Positions 18,024 to 27,634 of a DNA stretch of 64,000 nt are shown one piece after another. Position numbers and translations under genes: made by a program. The stretch spans positions 2,418,001 through 2,482,000 of the forward strand of contig NZ_CP076413.1 in assembly GCF_021173085.1 (NCBI RefSeq), written 5' to 3'. Under the pieces are notes generated by a model that was not told the DNA's origin, did no database searches, and saw only the letters and a program-made list of their open reading frames with translations. Positions within the stretch are counted from its first letter, which is position 1, and each line of letters starts with the position of its first letter. Source of the stretch: Ralstonia wenshanensis. Lineage in GTDB: Bacteria > Pseudomonadota > Gammaproteobacteria > Burkholderiales > Burkholderiaceae.

Positions 18024-18689
18024 ATGACGAGCTCGCTGCGTAGCCTGCTGGTGGTCGACGACCACCCTCTCGCCTTATCTGGCACGACCACGTTTCTTGC
18101 ACACGCCTTGCCTGAAGTTCAGGTGCACGCGGCTATTGGCCGGCGCCAGGCGCTTGCGCTGGTGGAAGAAGGCGTCCGGCCGGACGTCGTGCTGCTGGAC
18201 GTGTGGCTGTCCGATTGCACCGGCTTCGACGCCATGCGCGAGCTGCGCGGCAAACTGCCGGAAGCGCGCTTTGCCTTCATGTCTGCCGAGAACACACCGG
18301 AAATCGTTGCCAAGGCTCAAGCGCTGGGCGCCATCGGCTTTATCGGCAAGCACGCCGATGCCCATGCTTTCTCCAAGGCAGTGGCCGGAATTTTCGGCGG
18401 CGATGCCTCCTTCCCGTCGGAAGACGACATGGGAGGCATCAACGGCAAGGGCGGTGCCTCGCACGGCATCCCCATCACGCCGGCAGAACTGGGACTGACG
18501 CCGCGCCAGGGCTCGGTGCTGGCGCTGCTGCTCGAGGGCCTGCCCAACAAGTCGATCGCGCGCCAGTTGGGCCTGACGGAAAACACCGTCAAAGAGCACG
18601 TCTCGGCGATTCTGCAGCGGCTGGGCGTGCGCACGCGCATCCAGATCATCTCGCGCATGGAACGCTTTCGCCTGACGGGCGCTGCCTGA
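18024..18689 (+). CDS. LuxR/NarL-family response regulator
   Basis: Two-component response regulator, 221 residues. The receiver domain (residues 1-125) has acidic Asp12-Asp13, phosphoacceptor Asp59 (VVLLDVW), Ser87 and Lys109. A linker of about 30 residues leads to a LuxR-type helix-turn-helix at about 155-215 (LTPRQGSVLALLLEG, LTENTVKEHVSAIL). It is convergent with the hybrid histidine kinase at 18.75-20.6 kb, and the two probably form one phosphorelay; this is inference from adjacency. GGGGAATAAGA precedes the ATG. Targets are unknown. Confidence 0.9.
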   Translation: MTSSLRSLLVVDDHPLALSGTTTFLAHALPEVQVHAAIGRRQALALVEEGVRPDVVLLDVWLSDCTGFDAMRELRGKLPEARFAFMSAENTPEIVAKAQALGAIGFIGKHADAHAFSKAVAGIFGGDASFPSEDDMGGINGKGGASHGIPITPAELGLTPRQGSVLALLLEGLPNKSIARQLGLTENTVKEHVSAILQRLGVRTRIQIISRMERFRLTGAA

Positions 18690-18715
18690 GCCAGACGCCC
18701 CATCCGAGCATTCCG

Positions 18716-18740
18716 ACGGCGCCCTTCACGGCGCCGTTTC
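18716..18740 (+). terminator. Terminator between the response regulator and kinase genes
   Basis: Perfect 8-base-pair stem ACGGCGCC / GGCGCCGT with a 6-base loop and a short TTT. It is 27 bases past the regulator stop and just outside the kinase stop, so it may serve both converging genes. Confidence 0.6.
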
Positions 18741-18749
18741 ACATGACCG

Positions 18750-20627
18750 TCAATAAGCGACCTGCGGCTCGGCTGAGCGGCCGCGCAGCCAGCGCTTGAG
18801 CAGCACGCGCAGCATGTTCGGGTCCATCGGCTTGGCCAGCAGCAGATAGCCGGCTTCTTCGGCGCGCGCCAGGGCGGCGGAGTTGCGATCGCCAGTCAGC
18901 AGCACGGCGTGGGCATCGGGGTGGCTGACTTGCCAGCGCTCGAGCAGTTGCAGGCCATCCTCCTCGCCGGGCAGGCGCAGGTCGCAGAAGATGATCTGCG
19001 GGCGGATGCCGCGCGCCAGCAGTTGCTCGGCGGAGCGGCCATCGGCGGCGCTGTGGACTTCCACGCCCCACGCTTCGAGCAGCGCGTGCCACGCCTTGCG
19101 AATCTGCGGATCGTCGTCTACCACCAGCACCACGCCCGAGAACCGCGGCTGATCGAGCACGGCGCGCTTCTGCTCGGCGCGTGGCTGCGTGGCCAGCGGC
19201 GCCTTGATTTCGGCGGGCACCGGCCGGAGCGCCATCCAGAACATCGAACCGCGCCCCGGCACCGAGCGCACGCCAAACGTGCCGCGCAGCAGCCGCACAC
19301 ATTCCTTGTAGATCGACAGGCCCAAACCCAGGCCCTGACTCGGATCGCGCTCGGGGTTTTCAACCTGGTAATACGTCGAGAAGATGTCTTTCTGGTGCTC
19401 AGGCGCGATGCCGATGCCGGTATCCCACACCTCGATCCGCAGATGTTTCTGCCGCACGCGCAGCGCCACCATCACGCCGCCGCGCTCGGTGTAGCGCAGC
19501 GCGTTCTGCAGCAGGTTGAACAGCGCCCGGCGCAGCAGCACCGGCTCGGCCATACCGAACACCGGCAACGGCGGAATACGCGCCGCGAGCGTCAGGCCCT
19601 TGGCGCGCGCATCCGGCATGAACTGCTGGACCACTTCGGTGATGACCTCGCCAAGGTCCACCGGCTCCAGCGTGGGCGACGTCTTGCGGCTCTCCAGCTT
19701 GGACAGGTCCAGCAGCGAGCGGAACAGCAAGTCGATGGTCGCCGCGCCCGAGGCCAGCTGCTCCACCAGCGGCGCCAAGGATTCCGACTGGTTGCGCGCC
19801 CGCAGCGCCTCCACCAGGAGCACGATCGCATGCACCGGCTGACGCAAGTCGTGGCTGGCGGCCGCCAGGAAGCGCGATTTTTCTTCCGATGCCGACAACG
19901 CGCGCTGCTTTTCGTCCTGATAGCGGCGCGCAAGCTGGCGGCTCTCGTTCTCAAGCTGGATTTCGCGCACCAGCGTGTTGTGGATGTTGACGGCATGCCG
20001 CGTCAGCAGGGCCGCAAAGAACAGCAGCACGCCGCGCAAATACAGCCCGTGCCCCGGAAATGCCTGGTCGGCCAGCACAAAGTGCGGCGCTAGGATGCCA
20101 GTCCCGAGGATCAGCAGGCTGGACGGCACCGGCGCCTGCGACAACACCGCTGCCGCCGCCACACCGATGATCACGATCATCAGCAGACTGCTGAACTCCA
20201 GCGACGGCGACATCAGATACAGCCCGGCCGAACAGCCCCACGCCACCCCACCGACCGCCGACATCACGTGCATGCCCGTCCACCACTTGCGGGTGTGCGG
20301 GGCCAGCGTCATGCGGGTCAGGTCGTAGCGATAGCCAAAATAGAAGCGCAGACCTGACGCCGTCAGGCACAGCATGATCAGACACCAGCCCAGCAACACC
20401 GGGCGGTTGGAGGCGTCCCAGAACGCGGCGACCGTCAAGGCGGGCAGCACGACCGAGGCGGCAATCCCCATGGGCGCCCCGCGATGCACGGCGGCGAGCA
20501 GCTTGGCTCGGGCGTCCAGTTCAAGCGGCGCGCGGCTGGCAAGCCCGAACTTGGCGAAGAATAGGCGCAGCGAGGCGTTCAAGGAAATATCGGGAAGAAA
20601 CGGGATACCGGATTGTGCCGCAAGCAT
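18750..20627 (-). CDS. Hybrid sensor histidine kinase with C-terminal receiver
   Basis: Membrane-bound hybrid kinase of about 625 residues. Roughly six hydrophobic N-terminal spans are followed by a coiled segment and a HisKA domain with the phospho-His in FLAAASHDLRQPVHAI (His259 from this start). The HATPase_c domain has LFNLLQNALRYT, WDTGIGI and GLGLGLSI. A C-terminal receiver carries VVDDDPQI, FCDLRLPG and KPMD. The intramembrane sensor suggests a membrane or quinone-related cue; the ligand is unknown. The start is uncertain: ATGs at 20684 and 20627 both lack a clear ribosome binding site. It is divergent from ribF and convergent with its likely partner regulator. Confidence 0.88.
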   Translation of the reverse strand: MLAAQSGIPFLPDISLNASLRLFFAKFGLASRAPLELDARAKLLAAVHRGAPMGIAASVVLPALTVAAFWDASNRPVLLGWCLIMLCLTASGLRFYFGYRYDLTRMTLAPHTRKWWTGMHVMSAVGGVAWGCSAGLYLMSPSLEFSSLLMIVIIGVAAAAVLSQAPVPSSLLILGTGILAPHFVLADQAFPGHGLYLRGVLLFFAALLTRHAVNIHNTLVREIQLENESRQLARRYQDEKQRALSASEEKSRFLAAASHDLRQPVHAIVLLVEALRARNQSESLAPLVEQLASGAATIDLLFRSLLDLSKLESRKTSPTLEPVDLGEVITEVVQQFMPDARAKGLTLAARIPPLPVFGMAEPVLLRRALFNLLQNALRYTERGGVMVALRVRQKHLRIEVWDTGIGIAPEHQKDIFSTYYQVENPERDPSQGLGLGLSIYKECVRLLRGTFGVRSVPGRGSMFWMALRPVPAEIKAPLATQPRAEQKRAVLDQPRFSGVVLVVDDDPQIRKAWHALLEAWGVEVHSAADGRSAEQLLARGIRPQIIFCDLRLPGEEDGLQLLERWQVSHPDAHAVLLTGDRNSAALARAEEAGYLLLAKPMDPNMLRVLLKRWLRGRSAEPQVAY

Positions 20628-20711
20628 GCGCCGCGCGGGCGCAACGTTCGGACGATTGTGCAACACCCCGACACCCCGCCGCATGCGCGCCGGGGATGGG
20701 GCAATCCCTTA

Positions 20712-20717
20712 TATAAT
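20712..20717 (+). promoter_or_regulatory. -10 element of ribF promoter
   Basis: A perfect TATAAT in the context CTTATATAATG, 85 bases before the ribF start, with no good -35 box at the expected distance. A small leader hairpin, TTGGCG / CGCCAA at 20735-20753, follows. Confidence 0.5.
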
Positions 20718-20801
20718 GTGCGTTTTGCTGGATTTTGGCGGTTGTCACGCCAATCCGGCACGAAAACGCACTTCTCCTTTCCTCGACCACCGACGCTTCT
20801 C

Positions 20802-21800
20802 GTGAAAGTCTTTCGCGGCTTGCCCAACGCCGAAAGTCGCGCTCCCTGCGCGTTGACCATCGGCAACTTCGACGGCGTACATCGCGGGCACCAGTCTTTG
20901 CTGGCCCGCGCACGCGCGGCGGCCGACGCACGCGGATTGCCGCTCACGGTGATGACGTTCGAGCCGCATCCGCGCGAATTCTTCATGCCGGACCGCGCGC
21001 CCACCCGCATTGCACTGCTGCGCGACAAGCTGGAAAGCCTGCGCCGCCAGGGCGTCGACCGCGTGGTCGTGGAGCATTTCAACACGCATTTCGCCGGGCA
21101 GACGCCGGACGAGTTCGTGCGCAATGTTCTGGTCGATGGCCTGCACACGCGCTGGCTGCTGGTGGGCGATGATTTCCGCTTCGGCGCCAAGCGCGCTGGC
21201 GATTTCGCTTATCTGCAGGCCGCCGGTGCCCAGTTCGGCTTCGAAGTCGAGCAGATGGGTTCGGTGTCGGAGTCCGGCGTGCGCATCTCCAGCTCGGCCG
21301 TGCGCGAGGCGCTGGCCGCCGGCGACCTGGAACACGCTCGCCGCCTGTTGGGGCACGGTTATGCCATCAGCGGACACGTGGTGCACGGGCAAAAGCTCGG
21401 CCGCTCGCTGGGCTTCCCGACGCTGAATTTGCGCATTTCGCATCGCAAGCCGGCAGTGGCCGGCATCTTTGTCGTGCAGGTGCACGGGCTGGCCGAAAAA
21501 CCGCTGCCTGCCGTCGCCAGCATCGGTGTACGCCCAACGGTGGATGACTCCGGCCGCGTGCTGCTGGAAGTGCACATCTTCGATTACCACGCGAGCGTCT
21601 ACGGCAAGCTGGTGCGTGTGGAATTCATGAAGAAGCTGCGCGACGAGGCTCGCTACGATTCGCTCGATGCCCTCAAGGACGCCATCGCGCAGGACTGCGT
21701 TCATGCACGGCAGTTCTTCGGCCTGCCCATTCCGCCAGCCGGCGAGTCGCCAACGCTTCGGCGCGACTTCGCCACCTCCGCCACCGATCGAATTCAGTAG
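20802..21800 (+). CDS. ribF: Bifunctional riboflavin kinase / FAD synthetase
   Basis: Makes FMN from riboflavin and then FAD from FMN and ATP. The 332 residues have an N-terminal nucleotidyltransferase domain with [17 protein letters not shown] and [12 protein letters not shown], and a C-terminal riboflavin kinase domain with [16 protein letters not shown] and [20 protein letters not shown]. The start is GTG at 20802 (MKVFRGLPN), which matches the family N-terminus better than upstream codons. It is followed after about 110 bases by ileS and lspA, the usual beta-proteobacterial order. Confidence 0.95.
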   Translation: MKVFRGLPNAESRAPCALTIGNFDGVHRGHQSLLARARAAADARGLPLTVMTFEPHPREFFMPDRAPTRIALLRDKLESLRRQGVDRVVVEHFNTHFAGQTPDEFVRNVLVDGLHTRWLLVGDDFRFGAKRAGDFAYLQAAGAQFGFEVEQMGSVSESGVRISSSAVREALAAGDLEHARRLLGHGYAISGHVVHGQKLGRSLGFPTLNLRISHRKPAVAGIFVVQVHGLAEKPLPAVASIGVRPTVDDSGRVLLEVHIFDYHASVYGKLVRVEFMKKLRDEARYDSLDALKDAIAQDCVHARQFFGLPIPPAGESPTLRRDFATSATDRIQ

Positions 21801-21909
21801 GCGGCCGACCCGTTCGCCGCCCAGAAGCCACACGCTGCGCACGCGCGCCCTGCACTGTCAGCCGCGCCTGCACCGATCCGATTTGCCCGAATCTGCCCCA
21901 CATCACACC

Positions 21910-24789
21910 ATGTCCGATTCCAAGAAGCCCACGCCGGAGAAGAGCAAGTACCCGGTCAACCTGCTGGACACCCCGTTCCCCATGCGCGGCGATCTGCCCA
22001 AGCGCGAACCGCAGTGGGTCAAGCAATGGCAGGACAAGCAGCTCTACAAGAAGATCCGCGCCGCACGCAAGGGCGCGAAGAAGTTCATCCTCCACGACGG
22101 CCCGCCGTATGCCAACGGCGATCTGCACATCGGCCACGCGGTCAACAAGATCCTCAAGGACATGGTGATCAAGGCGCGCGGCCTGACTGGCCTGGACGCC
22201 GTCTACGTGCCGGGCTGGGATTGCCACGGCATGCCGATCGAGATCCAGATCGAGAAGCAGTTCGGCAAGGGCCTGCCCGTCAAGGAAGTACAAGAGAAGG
22301 CGCGTGCGTACGCCACGGGCCAGATCGCACGCCAGAAGGCGGATTTCGAGCGCCTGGGGGTGCTGGGCGACTGGGCCGATCCGTACCTCACCATGAACTT
22401 CCGCAACGAAGCGGATGAAGTGCGTGCGCTCGGCAAGATCCTGGAGAAGGGCTACGTCTTCCGCGGCCTGAAGCCGGTCAACTGGTGTTTCGATTGCGGC
22501 TCGGCATTGGCTGAAGCCGAAGTGGAATACGCGGACCGCACCGACCTGTCGATCGACGTCGGCTTCCCGTTTGCCGATATCGACGCACTGGCGAGCGCCT
22601 TCCACGTGGGCGCCGACGTGCTCAAGGCCAAGCCAGGCTGGATTGTGATCTGGACCACAACGCCGTGGACGATCCCCTCCAACCAGGCGCTGAACCTGCA
22701 CCCGGAAATCGAATACGCGCTGGTCGACACGCCGCGCGGCCTGCTGATCGTCGCCAAGGAGCGCGTCGAGGCCTGTCTGCAAAGCTGGAAGCTCGAAGGC
22801 ACGGTGCTGGCCACGTGCGAAGGCGCCGCGCTCTCGGGCGTGCGCTTCCACCATCCGCTCGCCAAGATGGACGCGGGCTACGATCGCACCTCGCCCGTCT
22901 ACCTGGGCGACTACGTGACCATCGACACCGGCACCGGCATCGTCCACTCCGCGCCGGCGTATGGCGTGGAAGACTTCCAGTCCTGCAAATCGCACGGCAT
23001 GCCAGACTCGGAAATCATCAACCCGGTGATGGGCAACGGCGTATACGCATCGACGCTGCCGCTGTTCGGAGGCCAGATGATCTGGGACGCCAACCCGAAG
23101 ATCGTCGAGGTGCTGCGTGACTCGGGCAACCTGTTCGACGCCCACAAGCACCCGCACAGCTACATGCACTGCTGGCGCCACAAGACGCCGATCATCTATC
23201 GCGCCACCTCGCAGTGGTTTGCGGGGATGGACGTGCAGCCCAACGACGGCAACGCCACGCTGCGCGAAACGGCACTCGCCGGCATCGACGCCACCGCGTT
23301 CTACCCGTCGTGGGGCAAGCAGCGCCTGCACAACATGATCGCCAACCGCCCGGACTGGACGCTCTCGCGCCAGCGCCAATGGGGCGTGCCGATGGCCTTC
23401 TTCGTGCACAAGGAAACCGGCGCGCTGCACCCGCGCACGCCAGAGCTGCTGGAGCAGGTCGCCCAGCGCATCGAAAAGAGCGGCATCGAAGCCTGGCAGA
23501 CGCTGGACCCGCGCGAACTGCTCGGCGATGAGGCCGACATGTATGAGAAGAACCGCGACACGCTCGACGTGTGGTTCGACTCGGGCACGACGCACTGGCA
23601 CGTCATCCGCGGCTCGCACGCGGCGGATCTGTACGACGCTTCGGCCGACCTGCCGGACGGCCGCCTGGCTGATCTGTATCTGGAAGGCTCTGACCAACAC
23701 CGCGGCTGGTTCCACTCGTCGCTGCTGACGGCTTCGATGCTGTACGGCAAGCCGCCGTACAAGGGCCTGCTGACGCACGGCTTCACGGTGGACGGCGAAG
23801 GCCGCAAGATGTCCAAGTCGATCGGCAACACGATCGCGCCGCAGGAAATCGCCAACAAGATGGGCGCCGAGATCATCCGCCTGTGGGTGGCCTCGACCGA
23901 TTACTCGGGCGAACTGGCCATCTCGGATGAGATCCTGAAGCGCGTGGTGGAAGGCTATCGCCGCATCCGCAACACGCTGCGCTTCCTGCTCGCCAACCTG
24001 ACGGATTACGACCACGCCAAGCACACGCTGCCGACCGAACAATGGCTGGAGATCGACCGCTACGCCGTGGCGATGACGGATGCGTTGCAGAAGGAAGTCC
24101 TGTCGCACTACGATGTGTACGAATTCCACCCGGTGGTCGCCAAGCTGCAGACGTTCTGCTCGGAAGACCTGGGCGGCTTCTACCTCGACGTGCTGAAGGA
24201 CCGCCTGTACACGACGGCGCCCGATTCCGTGGCGCGCCGCTCGGCGCAGAACGCGCTGTATCACATCACCCAGGCCATGCTGCACTGGATGGCGCCGTTC
24301 CTGTCGTTCACGGCAGAAGAAGCGTGGCAAGTGTTTGCGCACGGCACGGAGCACACCGACACCATCTTCACCAGCACGTACTACAACGCTCCGGTACCGC
24401 AAGGCGCCAGCGCGCTGCTGGAGAAGTGGGCCGCCATCCGCAACGTGCGCGGCGAAGTGACCAAGCAACTGGAGGCGCTGCGCATCGACGGCAAGATCGG
24501 CTCGTCGCTGCAGGCGGAGGTGACGGTGTCGGCGGGTGAATCGGTGCATGACGCACTGGCCAGCCTCGGCGACGACCTGCGCTTCGTGCTGATCACGTCC
24601 GCAGCCAAGCTGGAGCGCGCGCCGGAAGGCGGCGATCTGCTCATCACCGTGGTGCCGTCGACGCACGCCAAGTGCGAGCGCTGCTGGCACTACCGCGCCG
24701 ATGTCGGCCACGACCACGCCCACCCGACCCTCTGCAAGCGCTGCACCGACAACCTGTTCGGCGCCGGTGAACAACGGAGCGCTGCCTGA
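21910..24789 (+). CDS. ileS: Isoleucyl-tRNA synthetase
   Basis: Class I aminoacyl-tRNA synthetase charging tRNA-Ile, 959 residues. It shows the HIGH motif in [16 protein letters not shown], the KMSKS motif [10 protein letters not shown] near residue 633, the CP1 editing domain ([13 protein letters not shown]) and a C-terminal zinc finger, CERCWHYR ... CKRC. The bacterial-type zinc finger and length indicate the mupirocin-sensitive class; this is family knowledge, not measured. It overlaps lspA by one base (TGATG), so the two are translationally coupled, as in many proteobacteria. Confidence 0.98.
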   Translation: MSDSKKPTPEKSKYPVNLLDTPFPMRGDLPKREPQWVKQWQDKQLYKKIRAARKGAKKFILHDGPPYANGDLHIGHAVNKILKDMVIKARGLTGLDAVYVPGWDCHGMPIEIQIEKQFGKGLPVKEVQEKARAYATGQIARQKADFERLGVLGDWADPYLTMNFRNEADEVRALGKILEKGYVFRGLKPVNWCFDCGSALAEAEVEYADRTDLSIDVGFPFADIDALASAFHVGADVLKAKPGWIVIWTTTPWTIPSNQALNLHPEIEYALVDTPRGLLIVAKERVEACLQSWKLEGTVLATCEGAALSGVRFHHPLAKMDAGYDRTSPVYLGDYVTIDTGTGIVHSAPAYGVEDFQSCKSHGMPDSEIINPVMGNGVYASTLPLFGGQMIWDANPKIVEVLRDSGNLFDAHKHPHSYMHCWRHKTPIIYRATSQWFAGMDVQPNDGNATLRETALAGIDATAFYPSWGKQRLHNMIANRPDWTLSRQRQWGVPMAFFVHKETGALHPRTPELLEQVAQRIEKSGIEAWQTLDPRELLGDEADMYEKNRDTLDVWFDSGTTHWHVIRGSHAADLYDASADLPDGRLADLYLEGSDQHRGWFHSSLLTASMLYGKPPYKGLLTHGFTVDGEGRKMSKSIGNTIAPQEIANKMGAEIIRLWVASTDYSGELAISDEILKRVVEGYRRIRNTLRFLLANLTDYDHAKHTLPTEQWLEIDRYAVAMTDALQKEVLSHYDVYEFHPVVAKLQTFCSEDLGGFYLDVLKDRLYTTAPDSVARRSAQNALYHITQAMLHWMAPFLSFTAEEAWQVFAHGTEHTDTIFTSTYYNAPVPQGASALLEKWAAIRNVRGEVTKQLEALRIDGKIGSSLQAEVTVSAGESVHDALASLGDDLRFVLITSAAKLERAPEGGDLLITVVPSTHAKCERCWHYRADVGHDHAHPTLCKRCTDNLFGAGEQRSAA

Positions 24790-25313
24790 TGGCCACTCGC
24801 AACAACGGCAAGAGCAAGTCGATCGGATTGAAGAAGAACGGCGGCGGTCATGGCGTGGGCCCCTGGCTGGGCCTGGCCGTCATCTGGATCCTGCTGGACC
24901 AGTTGACCAAGATCGCCGTCCTCAAGACTTTCACTTACGGCGAGTCGCGCCCGATCACCGGGTTCTTCAACCTGGTGCTCGCCTATAACAAGGGGGCGGC
25001 GTTTTCGTTCCTGGCGGCGGCGGGGGGCTGGCAGCGGTGGTTCTTCACGGGCCTGGGCGTAGCAGCTGCGCTGTTCATCGTGTGGCTGCTCAAGCGCCAT
25101 AGCGGGCAGAAGTTGTTCTGCTTTGCGCTGGCGCTGATTCTGGGCGGCGCGCTTGGCAACGTGATCGACCGCGTCATCTACGGTCACGTGGTGGACTTCC
25201 TCGACTTCTACCTGCACAACTACCACTGGCCGGCCTTCAACGTGGCGGACTGCGGCATCACCATCGGCGCGGTGCTGCTGATCGTCGACGAACTGCGGCG
25301 CGTGCGTCGCTGA
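24789..25313 (+). CDS. lspA: Lipoprotein signal peptidase (signal peptidase II)
   Basis: Inner-membrane aspartyl protease that removes signal peptides from prolipoproteins after diacylglyceryl transfer. The 174 residues have four hydrophobic spans. The catalytic aspartates lie in [10 protein letters not shown] and [18 protein letters not shown] and LLDQLTK are also conserved. A Lys/Gly-rich N-terminal extension of about 25 residues precedes the first span. The ATG overlaps the ileS stop. The usual FNVADS reads FNVADC here, a tolerated variant beside the catalytic Asp. Confidence 0.96.
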   Translation: MATRNNGKSKSIGLKKNGGGHGVGPWLGLAVIWILLDQLTKIAVLKTFTYGESRPITGFFNLVLAYNKGAAFSFLAAAGGWQRWFFTGLGVAAALFIVWLLKRHSGQKLFCFALALILGGALGNVIDRVIYGHVVDFLDFYLHNYHWPAFNVADCGITIGAVLLIVDELRRVRR

Positions 25314-25320
25314 CGCTGCG

Positions 25321-25698
25321 GTGCCGGAACTCCAGCAGTGGAATGGTGAAGCGGTGCTGTGCCTCGACGAGGCCGGCCCGCGCATCGCCACAGAGCAGGA
25401 CGCGCTGGATCATCTGATCGGTGAAGCGCTGGGGCATGGCGCATCGATGGTTGCCGTGCCGGTCAGCCGCCTCGATCCAGCATTCTTCGCGCTGCGCACC
25501 GGCCTGGCCGGCAGCATCGCGCAGAAGATCACGAACTACCGATTGAAACTCGCCGTGATCGGAGACATCTCGGTGCATCTCCACGCCAGCAGCGCGCTAC
25601 GCGACTGGGTGCGGGAATCCAACAAGCACGACACGATCCGCTTCGTGCCGTCGCTGGACGACCTGGCCGCCGATGCGCGGCCCATGCCTGCTGAATGA
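25321..25698 (+). CDS. DUF4180 domain-containing protein
   Basis: 125-residue cytoplasmic protein without signal or membrane spans, resembling the DUF4180 family, whose function is unknown. The typical features are an N-terminal segment with ATEQDALDHLIGEAL and a later core KITNYRLKLAVIGDI. The start is GTG, 8 bases after the lspA stop, so it probably belongs to the ileS-lspA transcript although family members usually stand elsewhere. It converges on the YdcF-family gene with 3 bases between stops. Confidence 0.75.
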   Translation: MPELQQWNGEAVLCLDEAGPRIATEQDALDHLIGEALGHGASMVAVPVSRLDPAFFALRTGLAGSIAQKITNYRLKLAVIGDISVHLHASSALRDWVRESNKHDTIRFVPSLDDLAADARPMPAE

Positions 25699-25701
25699 GG
25701 C

Positions 25702-26280
25702 TCAGGCCCAGTAGCGCACGGCGTACCACGCCCGTTTGACGTACTCGGCAAGAATCGACCCCGCTTCGTAGATCGGAACCGACTTGGCCAGCGTGTCGCC
25801 CGGAAATACGCCGTGCGCGCCCCACGCGACTTCCGGCCACACCTTGCGGAACACCGCCAGCGCCCGGCCGGTGTGATACCAGCTCGTGACCAGCATTGCG
25901 CTGTTGACGTGCTGGGCCGCCAGTGTCTCGCGCGTCATCCGCGCATTCTCCATCGTGCTGCCGGATACACATTCGTGGCCGATACGCTCTGCCGGCACAC
26001 CGGCCATCACAAGGCGGCGCTCGATCAGGAGGCAATCGCCCTGCCCACTGACGAACACGCGAGGCGCTACGCCTGCGTGGTACAGCTCGGCGGCGCCGAT
26101 CACGCGCTGGCCCGACTCACCGCCCAGCACAACAATCACGTCTGCGTGCGCGAGCTTCGGCTCGTCGCGCAGCCATGCCTTGGCCCCGCACACGAGCACA
26201 GCACCGACCACCGCCGCCGCGATGGCGCAACCGCCCATCCAGGCGAGGATATTGCGGGCTGCCGAACGATCGAAAACCAT
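25702..26280 (-). CDS. YdcF/SanA-family DUF218 membrane-anchored protein
   Basis: 192-residue protein with one N-terminal hydrophobic anchor (ILAWMGGCAIAAAVVGAVLV) and a DUF218 domain facing the periplasm. Motifs include DVIVVLGGESGQRVIGAAELY, STMENARMTRE and TSWYHTGRAL. Relatives SanA/YdcF/ElyC affect envelope permeability or carrier-lipid metabolism, but the reaction is not established. The start MVFDRSAARN at 26280 is preferred over a 65-codon upstream extension with atypical composition. It is divergent from coaBC. Confidence 0.8.
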   Translation of the reverse strand: MVFDRSAARNILAWMGGCAIAAAVVGAVLVCGAKAWLRDEPKLAHADVIVVLGGESGQRVIGAAELYHAGVAPRVFVSGQGDCLLIERRLVMAGVPAERIGHECVSGSTMENARMTRETLAAQHVNSAMLVTSWYHTGRALAVFRKVWPEVAWGAHGVFPGDTLAKSVPIYEAGSILAEYVKRAWYAVRYWA

Positions 26281-26428
26281 ATCGAGATTGCGCGTTTGAG
26301 GAAAAACCCGGGCGCCGGACGCGCCGCGGGGCAAGCCGGTATCATCGCCACTGTTCAGCAGGAAGCCCGGGCACCGGGTTGTATCCTGCCGCGCATATCG
26401 CGTCAATCGGATTTCCAAGCGGGTTGTT

Positions 26429-27634
26429 ATGGAACTGCAAGGCAAACATTTCGTGCTCGGCCTGACGGGCGGCATCGCGTGCTACAAGTCCGCCGAGCTG
26501 GTGCGGCTGTTGACCAAGGCCGGGGCGACCGTGCAGGTGGTGATGACCGAGGCCGCCGCGCACTTCATCACCCCGGTGACGATGCAGGCGCTTTCCGGTC
26601 GTCCGGTCTTCACGTCGCAGTGGGACGGCCGCATCGGCAACAACATGCCGCACATCGACCTCTCGCGCGAGGCGGATGCCATCATCATCGCGCCAGCGTC
26701 CACCGACTTTCTTGCCAAGCTGGCACACGGAATGGCGGACGACCTGCTCTCCACGCTGTGCATCGCACGCGATTGCCCGCTGCTCGTGGCGCCCGCCATG
26801 AACCGCCAGATGTGGGCCGCGCCCGCCACGCAACGCAATGCCGCCCAGTTGCGCGCGGATGACGTCACGCTGCTTGGCCCCGATGCCGGCGACCAGGCCT
26901 GCGGCGAAGTCGGCGACGGCCGCATGCTAGAGCCGGCGGACATCGTCGAGCAGCTCATCGGCTTCTTCCAGCCCAAGCTGCTGCGCGGCCACCGTGTGCT
27001 GCTGACAGCGGGGCCAACCTTCGAGCCAATCGACCCGGTGCGCGGCATCACGAACCGGTCCAGCGGCAAGATGGGGTTCGCTTTGGCACGGGCGGCAGCT
27101 CAGGCCGGTGCCGAAGTCACGCTCGTCGCCGGGCCGTGCCATCAGGACACACCCGCAGGCGTGCTACGCATCGATGTGCAAACCGCCCAGCAGATGCACG
27201 ACGCCGTCATGCACGAGCTGGATGCTGCCAAGAGCGACATCTTCATCGCCGTTGCGGCGGTGGCCGACTGGCGCGTGGCACAAGCCGCGGAGCAAAAGCT
27301 CAAGAAGCAGAACGACACCGACGTACCGGCACTGACGTTCACGCAGAACCCGGACATCCTCGCCGGTGTGGCGCGCCGGGCGAATGCGCCTTTCTGCGTC
27401 GGCTTTGCAGCCGAAACCGAACGGCTGGAAGAGTTCGGCGAGGCCAAGCGCCAGAAGAAGGGCATTCCGCTGCTGGTCGGCAATCTTGGTCAGCAGACCT
27501 TCGGCCGCGACGACAACGAAGTCGCACTCTTCGATGCCAAGGGCATCACGCGGCTGCCGCGCGCCGACAAGCTGACGCTCGCACGCCAGATCGTCGCCGC
27601 CATCGCCGACCGCGTGCACGGAGCACGATCATGA
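26429..27634 (+). CDS. coaBC: Phosphopantothenoylcysteine decarboxylase / phosphopantothenate-cysteine ligase
   Basis: Bifunctional coenzyme A biosynthesis enzyme, 401 residues. The N-terminal flavoprotein CoaC domain has LGLTGGIACYKSAELVR, the PASTDFLAKL region, and APAMNRQMWAAPATQ with the PXMNXXMW signature. The C-terminal CoaB domain has TAGPTFEPIDPVRGITNRSSGKMG and the Lys-rich KLKKQ segment. The start MELQGKHFVLG fits the family. The stop overlaps the next gene by ATGA, and dut follows in the same way, reproducing the common coaBC-dut linkage with an inserted oxidoreductase gene. Confidence 0.96.
   Translation: MELQGKHFVLGLTGGIACYKSAELVRLLTKAGATVQVVMTEAAAHFITPVTMQALSGRPVFTSQWDGRIGNNMPHIDLSREADAIIIAPASTDFLAKLAHGMADDLLSTLCIARDCPLLVAPAMNRQMWAAPATQRNAAQLRADDVTLLGPDAGDQACGEVGDGRMLEPADIVEQLIGFFQPKLLRGHRVLLTAGPTFEPIDPVRGITNRSSGKMGFALARAAAQAGAEVTLVAGPCHQDTPAGVLRIDVQTAQQMHDAVMHELDAAKSDIFIAVAAVADWRVAQAAEQKLKKQNDTDVPALTFTQNPDILAGVARRANAPFCVGFAAETERLEEFGEAKRQKKGIPLLVGNLGQQTFGRDDNEVALFDAKGITRLPRADKLTLARQIVAAIADRVHGARS

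Noticed and set aside
21673-24774. 1033-codon open frame antisense to ileS
   Set aside because: Arg/His/Val/Gln-rich composition typical of the complementary strand of a G+C-rich gene; ileS on the plus strand has all family motifs.
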